Below are positions 12,820 to 23,281 of a stretch of 64,000 bases of DNA, piece after piece (position 1 is the first letter of the stretch; every line of letters begins with the position of its first letter). Source of the DNA: Cocos nucifera (lineage: Eukaryota > Streptophyta > Magnoliopsida > Arecales > Arecaceae); the NCBI GenBank assembly GCA_006176705.1, contig QRFJ01001015.1, positions 229,129-293,128 on the forward strand, written 5' to 3'. The position numbers and the translations under genes were made by a program. The notes below the pieces were generated by a model that was not told the DNA's origin, searched no databases, and was given only the letters and a program-made list of their open reading frames with translations.

Positions 12820-13420
12820 TCCATTCCACCTCCACAAGGCCCGAGGGCGGCACATTCTCACCGCGCCCGCGTTAAACGTCCCACCGACACCGTCCTTGAG
12901 ATCGGCCCCGGCACAAGAAACCTCAACCTGAGGCTCCTTGAATCCACCTGACGGGTGGTGGCCGTGGAGATTGACGACCCGATGGTCGAAGCCCTCGACG
13001 GCCGCGCGGCTCACCTACGTACGACATGCCCACAACTCGTTTGTTCTAACTCCCCAAACAAGGAACCGAACCTGTCTAACTTACTGGCTTTCTTGCTGGT
13101 GTTCTCAGGTGATCAGAAGCGATGCGCTCAAGATCGAATTTCCGAAATGTAATCCGTGTGGCCAACATTCCTTATAGCATATCTTCTCCCCTCATCGCAA
13201 AACCTCTTTTAGTCGAGTAGGCCATGCTTCTTCCGGAGCACGACCCTGTTAATCCAGAAGGACTATGCTCGGCTGGCCAGCCCTCGTGACTCGGAGTTCA
13301 ATTGCCTGGCTGCGAACGTGAGGCGGGTGACCCAGTCGAGCTCCTTATGGATGTCAGCAGGAAGGATCTTGTGTCCTCGCCGAAAGCTGGCTCCTCTCTT
13401 GTTAGAATCTGACCGAGGTC
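12820..13420 (+). pseudogene. DIM1-type rRNA adenine dimethylase pseudogene
   Basis: Fragment related to KsgA/Dim1, the SAM-dependent enzyme that dimethylates two adjacent adenines near the 3' end of small-subunit rRNA; the residue pattern is closest to the organellar DIM1B type. After the motif RGRHILT come TDTVLEIGPGTRNLNLRLLE (SAM-binding motif I, with G changed to R and T to N), then an in-frame TGA at 12949-12951, RVVAVEIDDPMVEALDGRAA, an intron-like stretch (about 13017-13107) ending TTCTCAG, then VIRSDALKIEFPK, VANIPYSISSPLIAK, and further on LLIQKDYARLASP, DSEFNCLAANVRRVTQ and ELLMDVSRKDLV, partly in other frames. The retained intron argues for a DNA-level copy. Not functional. Confidence 0.75.
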
Positions 13421-13481
13421 AGATGTCCCTGCTGTCCCGAAAAAGTGACAATATCTATTCCATTCCACACGGTGTCGGTGG

Positions 13482-13700
13482 CCGTGAGGCGTGCGTGGCT
13501 GACGCGGCCAGGGAGGCGCTGCTGGTGGAGGCCGGGCGGCACTCGGTGTCGCGCCTCACCGGGCTGCTGCCCCGGGACCTCCGGTTCCTGGACCTGCAGC
13601 TCTCGTAGGTGCTTGGTCGGGAGCAGGCCTCTCCGTCGCGCCCTTCATCCGGGAGCTCCAGCGCCACCCCTCCACCACCGCCACATCCATCCCGCCGACG
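13482..13700 (+). pseudogene. MRS2-type magnesium transporter fragment
   Basis: Open stretch AREALLVEAGRHSVSRLTGL then LLPRDLRFLDLQLS and a TAG at 13606-13608, followed in shifted frames by VLGRE and SVAPFIRELQRH. The order (basic AGRH, TGLPARDLR, LDPLLSYP, LGRE, then an ELQRR-like helix) is that of the N-terminal domain of plant MRS2/CorA Mg2+ transporters. Only that domain is present, about 70 residues, with none of the GMN-containing membrane part. It directly follows the DIM1 pseudogene on the same strand. Confidence 0.6.
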
Positions 13701-14031
13701 ATGACCGCCAATTTCTCTCTCTGTACTTAACTATTCTTCAAAGTATAGTTTTGTCCGCATTATGTAATTTTCACGACGCATGATACCGCATGCCTACTTT
13801 TCGTTAGATATCAGAATTATTAATTATGAAATATAACAAGTTTCAATATATGAAATTGAAGTTTGGGATAAATTTATAGTTCTCGTACAAGTTTGAAGTT
13901 TTTGGCGCAGACAACCTATCAGTTTATCGTGAAGGTATATGCTGAAGGCTTCATCCAACTACGAGCTTTTTCTCTTGTGATCTTAAGAACATGGAACAGC
14001 TCATATCAGAGTCATATGGTCGTCCGCATGT

Positions 14032-14116
<85 letters not shown>

Positions 14117-14404
14117 CAGCGGCATGATGAGCTATAGAAGAATCTTTCTGCCAACTTGTTTCAATCTCAAAGAGTACTACAAAATAAGTATAAAAATTCT
14201 AGAGAACACTAAAAGCAGTAATTCCTTCTTAAGAGTTACAAATCTTCAAATAATTATCATAACTTTAGTTACAATATTGGTGATTGAAAGAGATGCCCTA
14301 TGCAAATGAAATTGAATTCCTTTTTTAGACTAGAGCAGTTGATTTTTGTATAAGAAGAAACGCACAATTAAAGCTAAAATTTTTGTGCATCAAAATTTAA
14401 TATG
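13701..14404. other. spacer with (TA)n tract
   Basis: No gene recognised. A (TA)n microsatellite fills 14035-14113. The remainder is AT-rich non-coding sequence up to the target-site duplication of the next retrotransposon. Confidence 0.6.
14035..14113. repeat. (TA)n microsatellite
   Basis: About 79 bp of alternating T and A. Confidence 0.95.
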
Positions 14405-14409
14405 ACATC
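14405..14409. repeat. target-site duplication ACATC (left)
   Basis: Exact 5-bp match to 23277-23281 across the gypsy element, which fixes both outer borders. Confidence 0.85.
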
Positions 14410-15390
14410 TGTTGATGCAGAAATTGGTCGTCGTCGGAATTCACTGGAGTGAAGGCCGATGAGATCGCCGTCGGGAACCTGCAAAATAAAATTCCGTCCG
14501 AAGTCGGTGGAAGGTGGCTCCGACAAGATCCTCCGACGATCAAGTCAGCTCTGACCAACAGGAATGGAGTGCTAGAGAATGAGTTCCGCTGAGCTTAAAG
14601 AAGAAGAGGAGAGCTTAGAGATCAGAGGTTAGAGTTAGCATATCTGGAGGATCCTTTATAGGCGGAGCTTAATTGATGGTGACAGCCATACCGCCTGGTA
14701 GAGAGCTGTTGGGGCCGCATGGAGTTCGATACGGAGAGAAAAGCATCGTCAGACGGATAGTGATAGCCATACTGACAGGTCATGGGCCGCATGAGGCTGG
14801 TTACGGAGAGAGTGGTGTCGCCAGTGGTGGTGGCCATGTCGTCCGATTGCGAGCCGCATGGAACTAGTTACGGAGAGAGTGGCATCACCAGACTGGTAAT
14901 GACGGTCATACCGTCGAGGTCCGACAGCCATAGTTCGAGGAAGCAGGTATTGCCTGATGGACTCGAGCATATACCAATTTCAAAGAAGCTCGGACTCCAA
15001 GAGGAGTTCGACCGAAGGGGGGCTCGGAAGGAGTTCGACTCCTGTGAATCCAAGGAGCCCGACCGCTAAGCAGTTCGGCCGACTGAATGGATTCGAAGGA
15101 GCTCGACCGCTGGAGGTTTGGTTCGGACGCTGGGAGTCTGAAGAAGCTCAGCCGCTGAGGAGTTCGACCGACTGAAGGGGTTCGATCCGAACGCTGGAAG
15201 TCCGAAGGAGCTCGACCGTTGAGGAGTTCGATCAGTTGAAGGGGTTCGGTTCGAACGTTGGGAGTCTGAAGGAGCTTGGCCGCTGAGAAGTTTGGCTAAA
15301 ATTCGTCTGTTGAAGCTCTTCCGCGGTTACTGGTTGCATTAGGCAGAGCATCGAATCGGACTTCGACAGAAGCGGGGTTTATCCCTAATA
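14410..15390 (-). mobile_element. 3' LTR of gypsy element 1
   Basis: Runs on the minus strand from TATTAGGGATAAACC (first dinucleotide mutated from TG to TA) to CTGCATCAACA. Same length and order as the LTR at 22296-23276. Its right edge is preceded on the minus strand by the purine-rich AGTGGAGGGACTAT (15391-15405), the polypurine tract that primes plus-strand DNA synthesis. Confidence 0.9.
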
Positions 15391-15399
15391 ATAGTCCCT

Positions 15400-15960
15400 C
15401 CACTATCAAGTTCAAAACTCGAAAGAAGGAAGTACAGAAAAGGTGACTGCCGAAGTTCTTCGTGCTGGTTCAGATCGAAGCTCGGGGAAAGATCTCATCT
15501 TCAAACGAAGTCGGTGCTGAAATTGAAGCCCGGGGGAGATCTCATTTCCTGTCAAGGTTGATACGGATGCTCGGAAGAGATCTGATCTACAATCGGAGTT
15601 ATCTTCGATCTTATTTCTAGTCGAGATTGGCACGAACGCTCGGGAGAGATCTTATCTCTGACCGAAATTATCCCGGGCGTCCTGACCGAGGTTGTCGTGG
15701 ATCTTATCTCTAGCTGAGATTTTTCGGGCGCTCTGGCCGAGGTTGTCACGGATCTTATCTCTAGTCGAGGTTTCTCGGGCGCTCTGGTCGAGGTTATCGC
15801 GGACCTTATCTCTAACCAAGGTTTCTTGGGTGCTCTGAATGAGGTTGTCGCGGGCATTCTGATCGAGGTTGTCGCGGACCTTACCTCTAATCGAGGTTGT
15901 CTCGGTCGCTTTGGGAGAGATCTTATCTCTGACCGAGGTTGATGGAGATCCTGTTTTCTG
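15400..15960 (-). repeat. minisatellite with palindromic core GAGATCTTATCTC
   Basis: A unit of about 40-50 bp containing (G/C)GATCTTATCTCT followed by a (C/T)CGAGGTT-like block recurs at about 15645, 15690, 15740, 15800, 15870 and 15915. The core is itself an imperfect palindrome. The same kind of array occurs at the matching place in gypsy element 2 (48620-48960). It is non-coding, between integrase and 3' LTR. Confidence 0.7.
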
Positions 15961-15969
15961 TAGACTTTA

Positions 15970-16610
15970 GAGCTTGGACTTGAACTTTGCTCGCGTTAAG
16001 ATGAGGTTCTCCTCCTGTTTCTAACGAGCTGTAGGGGCACATTCGGACCATCGTCCATCTCCCCCCATCTCATCTAGGATGAACGAGGCCTTCGACTTTG
16101 CTCGCGTCAGAATGAAGTTCTCCTCCTATTTCTAATGGGCTATGGGGGCACATTTGGACCATCGTCCGTCTCCCCCCATCTCATCTAAGGTGAACGAGGT
16201 CCTTCGACTTTGCTCGCGTTAGGACGAGGTTCTCCTTCTGTTCCTAACGGGCTGTGGGGGCACATGCGGACCATCGTCCGCGCTTCTCCCCCCATCTCAT
16301 CTAAGGTGAACGAGACCTTCGACTTTGCTCGCATTAGGACAAGGTTCTCCTCCTGTTCCTAACGGACTGTGGGGGCACATGCGGACCGTCGTCCGTGCTT
16401 CTCGCCCTATCTCGTCTAAGGTGAACGAGGCCTTCGACTTTGCTCGCGTTAGGACGAGGTTCTCCTCCTATTCCTAACGGGCTGAGAGGGCACATGCGGA
16501 CCGTCGTCCGCGCTTCTCCCCCCATCTCATCTAACGTGAATGAGACTTTCGACTTTGCTCGCATCAGGACGAGGTTCTCCTCCTGTTCCTAACGGGCCAC
16601 TTTCATCCAC
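15970..16610 (-). repeat. 115-bp tandem repeat array in gypsy element 1
   Basis: The block with TTCGACTTTGCTCGCGTTAG, a C-rich CTCCTCCTGTTCCTAACGG, GTGGGGGCACATGCGGACC and CCCCCCATCTCATCTAA recurs with starts near 16091, 16203, 16318, 16433 and 16548, plus a leading partial copy, a spacing of 112-115 bp. It lies 3' of integrase in the element's reading direction and has a close counterpart at 48965-49600. Confidence 0.85.
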
Positions 16611-16689
16611 TCCTTTTCTATCGCCACGTAATTCTTGCACCAAAAAATAATAATGTTGAGTGAAGAAGTTTTATTGAAGAAAGTCTACT

Positions 16690-17770
16690 GGTAATACACC
16701 CTCAAATTTTCTGAGTTCTAAGGTCGGAGAAGCACTATTCCTCCGAGCTCCTTCAGGCGATAGGTCTCGGGCCGGATGACCTCCACCACTTCGTACGGAC
16801 TTTCTCAATTTAGGGTGAGCTTTTCTTGACTCTGAGGCTGAAAGACGGTGGCTCGTCGAAGTACTAGGTCCCCCACTCTGAACGTCTTACCCCTAACTCT
16901 GGATTGTAGTACTATGCCACCTTCCGTCTGTAGGCTACCATCTGGATATGGGCCTCCTCCCTTTTTTCTTTCAGCAAGTCGAGGTTAACTCTGAGGTCCT
17001 GAGGGTTGAGCTGCTCGTCAAAGCCCGCGACTCGTGCGGATGGAAGCCAAAGTTCAATCGGGATAACTGCCTCCGTGCCGAAGGCCAAGGCGAAGGATGT
17101 CTCTCCGATCGGCATCCTTTGAGTAGTTCAGTATGCCCAGAGGACGTGGTAGAGTTCGTCCACCCAAGCCTCCTTAGCTCTATCGAGCCTTATCTTGATA
17201 CCTTGCAGCAGGATCCAATTGGTCACCTCAGCCTTCCCATTGGCCTGCAAGTGAGCCACCGATGTGAAACGGTGGAAGATGTTCAGCCTTTCGCAGAATT
17301 CAACGAACCTTGCCCCAGCGAACTACCGTCCATTATCGATTATAAGGGTTCGGGACAGGCCGAACCAGCAGATTAGTGACTTCCAGACGAAGTCCTGCAC
17401 CTTAGTCTCGGTGATCTTCGCTAGTGGTTCGACTTCGACCCACTTGGTGAAATAATCGATCGTGATCAGGAGGAACTTTCATTACCCGAATGCTATTGGG
17501 AAGGGGCCGAGTATGTCCATTCCCCACTGCACAAATGGCCAAGGTGCGCTGAGCGGAGCAAGCTCGGATGCCGGCTGTCTTTGCATGCTGGCATTCGTTT
17601 GACAGTGGTCGCACTTCTTCATATATTCCATGGAGTCGTGAAATAAGGTCGGCCAGTAGTACCCCTACCAAAGTAGTTTTTGCGATAGGGACCTGGCTCC
17701 TACGTGGCTTTCGCAAAGTTCTTCGTGCACATCCCATAGTGTGAGGTTGGCCTCTGAAGGTCAGAGACAT
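16690..17770 (-). pseudogene. gypsy integrase, frameshifted
   Basis: Integrase inserts the DNA copy into the genome. The N-terminal zinc-binding region is seen in pieces (YMKKCDHCQTNASMQRQPA, then PLSAPWPFVQWGMDILGPFP, the start of the catalytic core) in more than one frame between about 17700 and 17500. The end of the core is readable at 17115-16912 as IGETSFALAFGTEAVIPIEL and NPQDLRVNLDLLKEKREEA. The remaining C-terminal part continues in broken frames to about 16690. Several indels and stops make it non-functional. Confidence 0.8.
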
Positions 17771-17850
17771 CTCAGCAACGAAAAGGAGTACGACCTCTTA
17801 TACAATTTGCCTTTATATAAAATATAGCGAAAGACCTGATTCCTGAGCTT

Positions 17851-18588
17851 TCAAGCTTCTTTCCGATCGTGAGGAAGAACCCCCTCTTTAAGGTAGGCGA
17901 CTAACAGGTCGATCCAGTTGGACTCGAATTCCATCTGCAGGACGGCCTGAGATTCCTCCATGGCTGGGCATTTCAAAATTTCCAAAAATACTTCTTTAGG
18001 TAGCTCGGTCGGAACTGAAGTGGCCAACTTAGAGAGAAGATCGGCTCTCACATTTTCCACCCTTGGAATATGCTGAATGCCGAAACTGTTGAAGGTCGGG
18101 GCCAAACCCCTCACTTTTTCGAGGTATCTCGCCATGCCTTCCTCCCATGCTTTGTAGCTGCTGTCGACTTGACCGACCATCAACTGAAAATCGCTGTAGA
18201 CTTGAAGTCGATCTACTTTTAATTTTTTTGCTATCTTTAATCCGACGATCAGCGCTTCATATTCGGCTCCATTGTTGATCGCGGAAAATTCGAAGCGTAG
18301 CGCGTACTCGACGATGACTCCTTCGGGGCTGACCAAAATCAGGCCTACACCAACTCTAATAGAGTTGGACGAACCATCCACGTGCAAAGCCAAAAGCCTT
18401 TGGGGAGGTTCGACTGTGATAGCTTGGCTTTGTCCAGACTCGGCCTCACTTTGGTGTCGACCCCACTCTGTCCAAGCTCGACTTCGATTGGAATTATGCA
18501 TTCCACCATAAAATCCATCAATATCTGGGCTTTGATTGATGGCCTGGGTCGGTAGTTGATGTCGAACTCTGTGAGCTCGATTGCCCAT
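17851..18588 (-). CDS. second (archaeal-type) RNase H domain
   Basis: Open for 245 codons. RNase H removes the RNA strand of the RNA:DNA hybrid during reverse transcription. The acidic residues are visible in order: HVDGSSN (first Asp), AINNGAEYEALIVGL (Glu), VYSDFQLMVGQV (Asp), and ENVRADLLSKLA (last Asp). This domain follows RT and the first RNase H and precedes integrase, the arrangement known for Tat-lineage elements. It is the best-preserved part of the polyprotein. It is not a stand-alone gene: no independent promoter or start is evident, and the apparent start lies in the linker. Confidence 0.8.
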   Translation of the reverse strand: MGNRAHRVRHQLPTQAINQSPDIDGFYGGMHNSNRSRAWTEWGRHQSEAESGQSQAITVEPPQRLLALHVDGSSNSIRVGVGLILVSPEGVIVEYALRFEFSAINNGAEYEALIVGLKIAKKLKVDRLQVYSDFQLMVGQVDSSYKAWEEGMARYLEKVRGLAPTFNSFGIQHIPRVENVRADLLSKLATSVPTELPKEVFLEILKCPAMEESQAVLQMEFESNWIDLLVAYLKEGVLPHDRKEA

Positions 18589-19977
18589 TTCATGATTCTT
18601 CCGGAGGCATCCATCCGATGAAGAACTGCTTTTATTAGTTGATCCATGAGGACCGTTATGGTGTGCTCCTGAAAGTAAGGTCGGAGCCTCTTGGCAGCAA
18701 TTAGAAGAGAGTAAGTTAGTTTTTCTGTCATAGAGTACCTAATCTCTGCATCCCTCAGGATTCAACTCATGTAGTAGATCGATCGTTGCGTCCTTGCTTC
18801 TTTCTTGATCAGGACTGCCGCCAGGACCACCGAAGAGACAGCTAGATACAGAAATAATTCTTCTTCGAATTCGAGCTTCGCCAGTAGTGGGGTGAGCCGA
18901 GGTAGTTTTTAAGCTCCTCGAATGCCCGTTGGCACTCTACCGTCCAATAGAAGTTCTTCGGTCGCTTGAGAACTTGGAAGAAGGGCGTGCATCGTTCGAC
19001 CGATCTTGAGATGAAGCAATTTAGGGACGCCACCTTTTCGATCAGGCGCTGAATTTTCTTGATCATCTTCGGAGCAGTCATCTTTCGAATGGCTCGGATC
19101 TTCTCGAGATTTGCTTTGATTCCGCATCTCGACACCATGAACCCCAGAAACTTTTCGAAGGTCATGCCAAAGGCGCATTTGGTCGGGTTCAGCTTCATCT
19201 TGTGCTTCCTGAGTACACCAAAGATCTCTTTAAGATCGACGAAGTGGTCTATCGAAGCTCAATTTTTGACGAGCATATCATCCATGTACACCTTCATGTT
19301 GTGGCCGATCTGCTTTTTGAAGACCTTATTAATCAAGTGCTGGTAAGTGGCTCTTGCATTTTTGAGTTCAAACGGCATGATCCTGTAACAATAACGACCA
19401 CAGTCAGTAATGAAGGTGGTCTTCTCTTCGTCCTCGGGCGCCATCCGTATCTGATTATAACCAGAAAAGGCGTCCAGAAAGGTGAGGAGCTCATGGCCTG
19501 AGGTCGCATCCACCAGCTGGTCAATCTTGGGCAAGGGGTAGCTATCTTTCGAGTAGGCCTTGTTCAACTTCTTGAAGTCGATACACATCCTCCACTTGTT
19601 ATTCGCCTTCCTGACGAGGACCATGTTCGAGACCCAGGTCGGATAATGTTCGAGACCCAGGTCGGATAATTAACCTCTCGGATGAGTCCAGCTTGAAGGA
19701 GCTTGTCTACTTCTTCGATAATCACTTTCTGCCTCTTCGGGGCGTGGTGGCGCATCTTTTCTCTTATCGGCTGGTGCCTTGGATCGACGGTCAGCCGATG
19801 CTCCATGACTTCGGCGTCAATCTCCGGCATGTCCGCTGGGGTCCAAGCAAAAACGTCCGCATTTCTCTTGAGAAAGGCGACGAGCTGCTCCCGAACCTCA
19901 TCCGTCAAGTTCGAGCCGATCTGCACAGCGTGCTCCGAGTTTTCATCATTTAAGGGAATAGAGACGAGGTCCTCCAT
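18345..19977 (-). pseudogene. gypsy reverse transcriptase plus first RNase H
   Basis: RT copies the element RNA. The frame starts in the linker at 19977 (ADVFAWTPADMPEID, HRLTVDPRHQPIREKMR), covers the first finger region, then breaks at a 23-bp tandem duplication (19628-19673). It resumes at 19624 with MCIDFKKLNKAYSKDSYPLP, FLDAFSGYNQIRMAPEDEEK and the catalytic YMDDMLVK (about 19270), then 19198-18842 (PTKCAFGMTFEKFLGFMVS, thumb) and 18731-18600 (first RNase H end, DINYRPRPSIKAQ). The active-site YMDD is intact but at least three frame breaks remain. Confidence 0.88.
19628..19673. repeat. 23-bp tandem duplication inside RT
   Basis: GTTCGAGACCCAGGTCGGA followed by TAAT occurs twice in direct succession. 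The added 23 bp is not a multiple of three and accounts for the frame break between the two RT pieces. Confidence 0.9.
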
Positions 19978-20091
19978 AGGCTCGCCTCGCTCCTCAGTGA
20001 GGTCGTCGCGGACATCCAGGCCATCAACAAGATAAGGATCGGACCATTCTTCCTTATGTAGGGCGATCGAATAACAGTGCCTCGCCAGAGC

Positions 20092-20490
20092 CTAATCTCC
20101 TCTGACTTCTCCGACCCCACGACTCGTCGGAAACTTCATCTTCAAATAACAGGTTGACACCACTGTCCGAAGTGCATTTAGATCAGGTCGATCGAGAATC
20201 GCATTATAGGCGGACGGAGTCCTCACGACCAAAAAGTCGACCTGCATTTTGGCCAATCTCGGGTGTTGCTCTGCCATCACAGCCAAAGTTATCACGCCTT
20301 TGACTGGTACGGTGTTGCCAGCGAATCCTACCAGCGGAAAGTTCATAGGCCTCAAGTGGTCCTCGGATAGAGACATTTTTGAGAAGGCATCGTAAAATAA
20401 TACGTCGGTCGAGCTTCCATTATCCACTAAAATACGGCGTACATCATAGTCAGTAATGTTCAAAAAAATTACAACCGCATCATTATGCAA
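20092..20490 (-). CDS. gypsy aspartic protease region
   Basis: Retropepsin-like domain that would cut the polyprotein. Reads NITDYDVRRILVDNGSSTDV, with the catalytic loop as DNGSS where most retropepsins have D(T/S)G(S/A), which is normal for Tat-type elements. Later VPVKGVITLAV and YNAILDRPDLNALRTVVS, typical of the end of the domain. Open for 132 codons. It sits between gag and RT on the minus strand. Confidence 0.8.
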   Translation of the reverse strand: MHNDAVVIFLNITDYDVRRILVDNGSSTDVLFYDAFSKMSLSEDHLRPMNFPLVGFAGNTVPVKGVITLAVMAEQHPRLAKMQVDFLVVRTPSAYNAILDRPDLNALRTVVSTCYLKMKFPTSRGVGEVRGD

Positions 20491-20879
20491 AAATTAGATC
20501 CCCTAGCCGTCCGCCTCGGTGAAGGTCACGGGCTCCATGGTCCTCCGCCTCTTTACCGGTCCCTCGGATCCGCTAGCCTCTTCTTGTTGAAATCCCCCCG
20601 AGATAGTGTTGATGACGCCAAGAGATGGCCGATCTTCTTGCTGGTTTCTTTCACTTGATGGTAACGCCCTCAGCCGATCTTTCCGCTCTTCAGATCATTT
20701 TCGTAGGAATCGGCCAAGTCTACCTCGCCTGGCGAGCTCTTCGATCTCATCTTGGAGCTGGATGCACTCCTCAGTATCGTGATCGTGGTCACGATGCTAG
20801 AGGCAGAACTTGTTGGAATTACGTCTGCTGGGATGGAAACACATTCTCTTCGATCTCGAAAGTCGTTCCTTGATCTCCA

Positions 20880-22050
20880 TCAGCACTCAGGTCTTCGGGG
20901 CGTTGAGAGGGGCGTAGTTGTGGAATCGTCGTCGGGGGAAACTTCGGCACTGGGGGGAACCTCGACGTGCCCTTCCATTGGGGGTTCCCTGCCTCCAAGC
21001 TCGAGGGGGAGTTCGAGCTCGCCCACGACTAGGGGGAGTTCGGAAGCGCGGCCGAGCTTCAATCCGCTTCCTTTCTTCGATAGGCCTGCTTGACCCGCTG
21101 ATTTGCCGCTTACTGTTGGTTTTGCCGTCCTTAACTTCGAAAGCCTCCTCTGCCCGGGTATAACTTTCGGCCCGAGCCAGTATGTCTGCAAAATCCCTGG
21201 GATACTTCTTCTCCAGAGAGAACAGCAAGTCATTCTTCTGAAGGCCGTCCTTGAGGGTGGCCATGGCGATTGACTGATCCAGGTTCCAGACCTCTAATGT
21301 GGCAGTATTAAATCGGGTGACATAAGCCCGGATATATTTCCCCTCCTTCTGTCTAATAGCCATTAAGAAATTCGAGCCTCGGCGTGAACGTCGGCTACTG
21401 ATGAAGTGGGCCACGAATTATTGGCTCATCTGATCGAATGATAGGATGGTACTCGGCTTAAGCACCGAGTACCAATTCCTGGTAGCCCCCTAAGGGTAGA
21501 GAGGAAAGCTCGGCATAAGATGGCATCTGGCGCACCGTGGAGCAACATCGTTGTCCGAAAGGCTTTCAAGTGGTCGATCGGATCGGTGGTTCCATCGTAA
21601 CTCTCGAGCTGTGGGAGCTTGAAGTTCGGCGAAATCGGCTCCTGCATAATTTTCTGCATAATTTTCTACGAAAAGGGAGGGTCAGTACAAATATCATTTC
21701 CACGGAAGGAGGAAGTGTGATGGAGCTCCTCGATTCGCTGGTTTATTTCTAAGAGCCTTCGATCTAAGAGGTCTTTGCGATCTTTAATCTCCAAAGTCTT
21801 TTGGCAGAACGGGTGCGAGGCTTCCCCCTGGGTTGAGCTACGGTCCGAGCAGGGGCTCTCCCTCCTTTGCCTCCCCTTTCCGAGGATCGAAGGTCGGATA
21901 GCCCAAGTTGGCCATTCCTGGATCGGACCGCACGGCTCTGGGGAGTCCCACGCCGTTTGAGCTAATATCGGGATCTGTTGGTGCACCGCCTGCACCGCTT
22001 CCGTGAGGTCACGAACCTGCTAGACGAGCAGTTAAACTGCTCTGCATCCA
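20880..22050 (-). pseudogene. gypsy gag, frameshifted
   Basis: Capsid polyprotein in at least three frames. 21995-21666 holds a charged N-terminal part (DRRLLEINQRIEELHH), 21659-21426 the capsid start (PNFKLPQLESYDGTTDPIDH, LHGAPDAILCRAF), and 21414-20887 the rest (MAHFISSRRSRRGSNFLMAI, YVTRFNTATLEVWNLDQSIA, LLFSLEKKYPRDFADILARA). This is the retrotransposon-gag domain of plant gypsy elements. The breaks at about 21660 and 21420 make it non-functional. A counterpart lies in gypsy element 2 (50280-51150). Confidence 0.85.
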
Positions 22051-22275
22051 TCGCAGCCACAGATGGAACCTGAGCCGCCCGAGTTAGAGCGGAAGCAGAT
22101 GGATCTGAAGGAGATCGGGCCACGAAGGCTGCCAAGCATCGAGTCGAAGACCTCTTGGGAGGTATTTTCTCCTAGGGGATGAACCCTAGAGAAGAAGAAG
22201 AGAGATCTCTGAAGAGGAGAGAGAGAGATCATCGCTGAGCACTCCTTTAAGAACAAGGGGACCTCGGAGGTTCAG

Positions 22276-22295
22276 CCATTCCTCTAGCGCCAATC
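22276..22295 (-). other. gypsy primer-binding site
   Basis: Directly inside the 5' LTR the minus strand reads GATTGGCGCTAGAGGAATGG. The TGGCGC start is that expected for a tRNA 3' end; the later bases do not fully fit tRNA-Asp, so the primer tRNA is left open. Gypsy element 2 has the same site (TTGGCGCTAGA, just below 51605). Confidence 0.55.
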
Positions 22296-23276
22296 TGTTG
22301 ACGCAGAAATTGATCGTCGCCAAAATCCGCTGGAGTGGAGACCGATGAGGTCGCCATCGGGGATCTGCAAAACAAAGTCTCATCCGGAGTCGATGGGGGG
22401 TGGCTCCAGCAGGACCCTCCGACGATCAAGTCAGCTCTGACCAATAGGAATGGAGTGCTCGGGAATGAGTTCCGCTGAGCTTAGAGAAGAAGAGGAGAGC
22501 TTAGAGATCAGAGGTTAGAGTTAGCATATCTAGAAGGTCCTTTATAGGCGGAGCTTAATTGATGGTGACGGCCATACCGCCTGGTAGAGAGCCGTTGGGG
22601 CCGCATGGAGTTCGATACAGAGAGGAAGGCGTCGTCAGATGGATAGTGACAGCCATATTGACAGATCATGGGCCGCATGGGGCTGGTTATGGAGAGAGTG
22701 GTGTCGCCAGTGGTGGTGGCCATATCGTCCGATTGTGGGCCGCATGGGACTAGTTACGGAGAGAGTGGCGTCGCCAGACTGGTAATGACAGTCATACCGT
22801 CGAGGTCCGACAGTCGTAGCTCGAGGAAGCAGGCGTTGGCTGGTGGACTCGAGCATATACCAATTTCAAAGAAGCTCGGACTCTAAGAGAAGTTCGACCA
22901 AAGGGGGGCTTGGAAGGAGTTCGTCTCCTGTGAATCCAAGAAGCCCGGCCAATAAGCAGTTCGGCCGGCTAAAAGGATTCGAAGGAGCTCGACCGCTGGG
23001 GGTTCAGTCCGAACGCTGGGAGTCCAAAGAAGCTCGACTGCTGAGGAGTTCAACCAGCTGAAGGGGTTCGGTCCAGACGCTGGAAGTCCGAAGGAGCTCG
23101 ATCGCTGAGGAGTTTAGCCAGCTGAAGGGGTTTGGTCCGGACGCTGGGAGTTCGAAGGAGCTCGGCCGCTAAGAAGTTCGACTAAGATCCATCCATTGAA
23201 GCTCTTCCGCGGCTACTGATTGCATTAGGCAGAGCATCGAACTGGACTTCGGCAGGAACGGAGTTTATCCTTAACA
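22296..23276 (-). mobile_element. 5' LTR of gypsy element 1
   Basis: On the minus strand from TGTTAAGGATAAACTCC at 23276 to CTGCGTCAACA at 22296, 981 bp, the same length as its partner. Contains repeated blocks with AAGGAGCTCGACCGCTGA and GAAGGGGTTCG in its U3 part. Promoter and polyadenylation of the element should lie here. Confidence 0.9.
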
Positions 23277-23281
23277 ACATC
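23277..23281. repeat. target-site duplication ACATC (right)
   Basis: Exact match to 14405-14409. Confidence 0.85.

Larger units (their letters stand above)
14410..23276 (-). mobile_element. Ty3/gypsy retrotransposon, Tat type, complete but defective
   Basis: Two 981-bp LTRs (14410-15390 and 22296-23276) flank an interior with gag, protease, reverse transcriptase, RNase H, a second RNase H and integrase in that order on the minus strand, the gypsy order. The extra RNase H before integrase is characteristic of the Tat lineage. The target-site duplication ACATC is present at 14405-14409 and 23277-23281. Frames are broken in gag, RT and integrase, so the copy is non-autonomous now. The two LTRs differ at many scattered positions, so the insertion is not recent. 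Confidence 0.93.

Noticed and set aside
12561..13014. Several long frames on both strands around 12.6-13.0 kb
   Set aside because: Shadow frames of GC-rich DIM1-derived sequence; only the broken plus-strand frame has homology.
15552..15857. 101-codon frame with repeated EIRS and APEKP motifs
   Set aside because: Translation of the 40-bp minisatellite of gypsy element 1; the repeats are at the DNA level.
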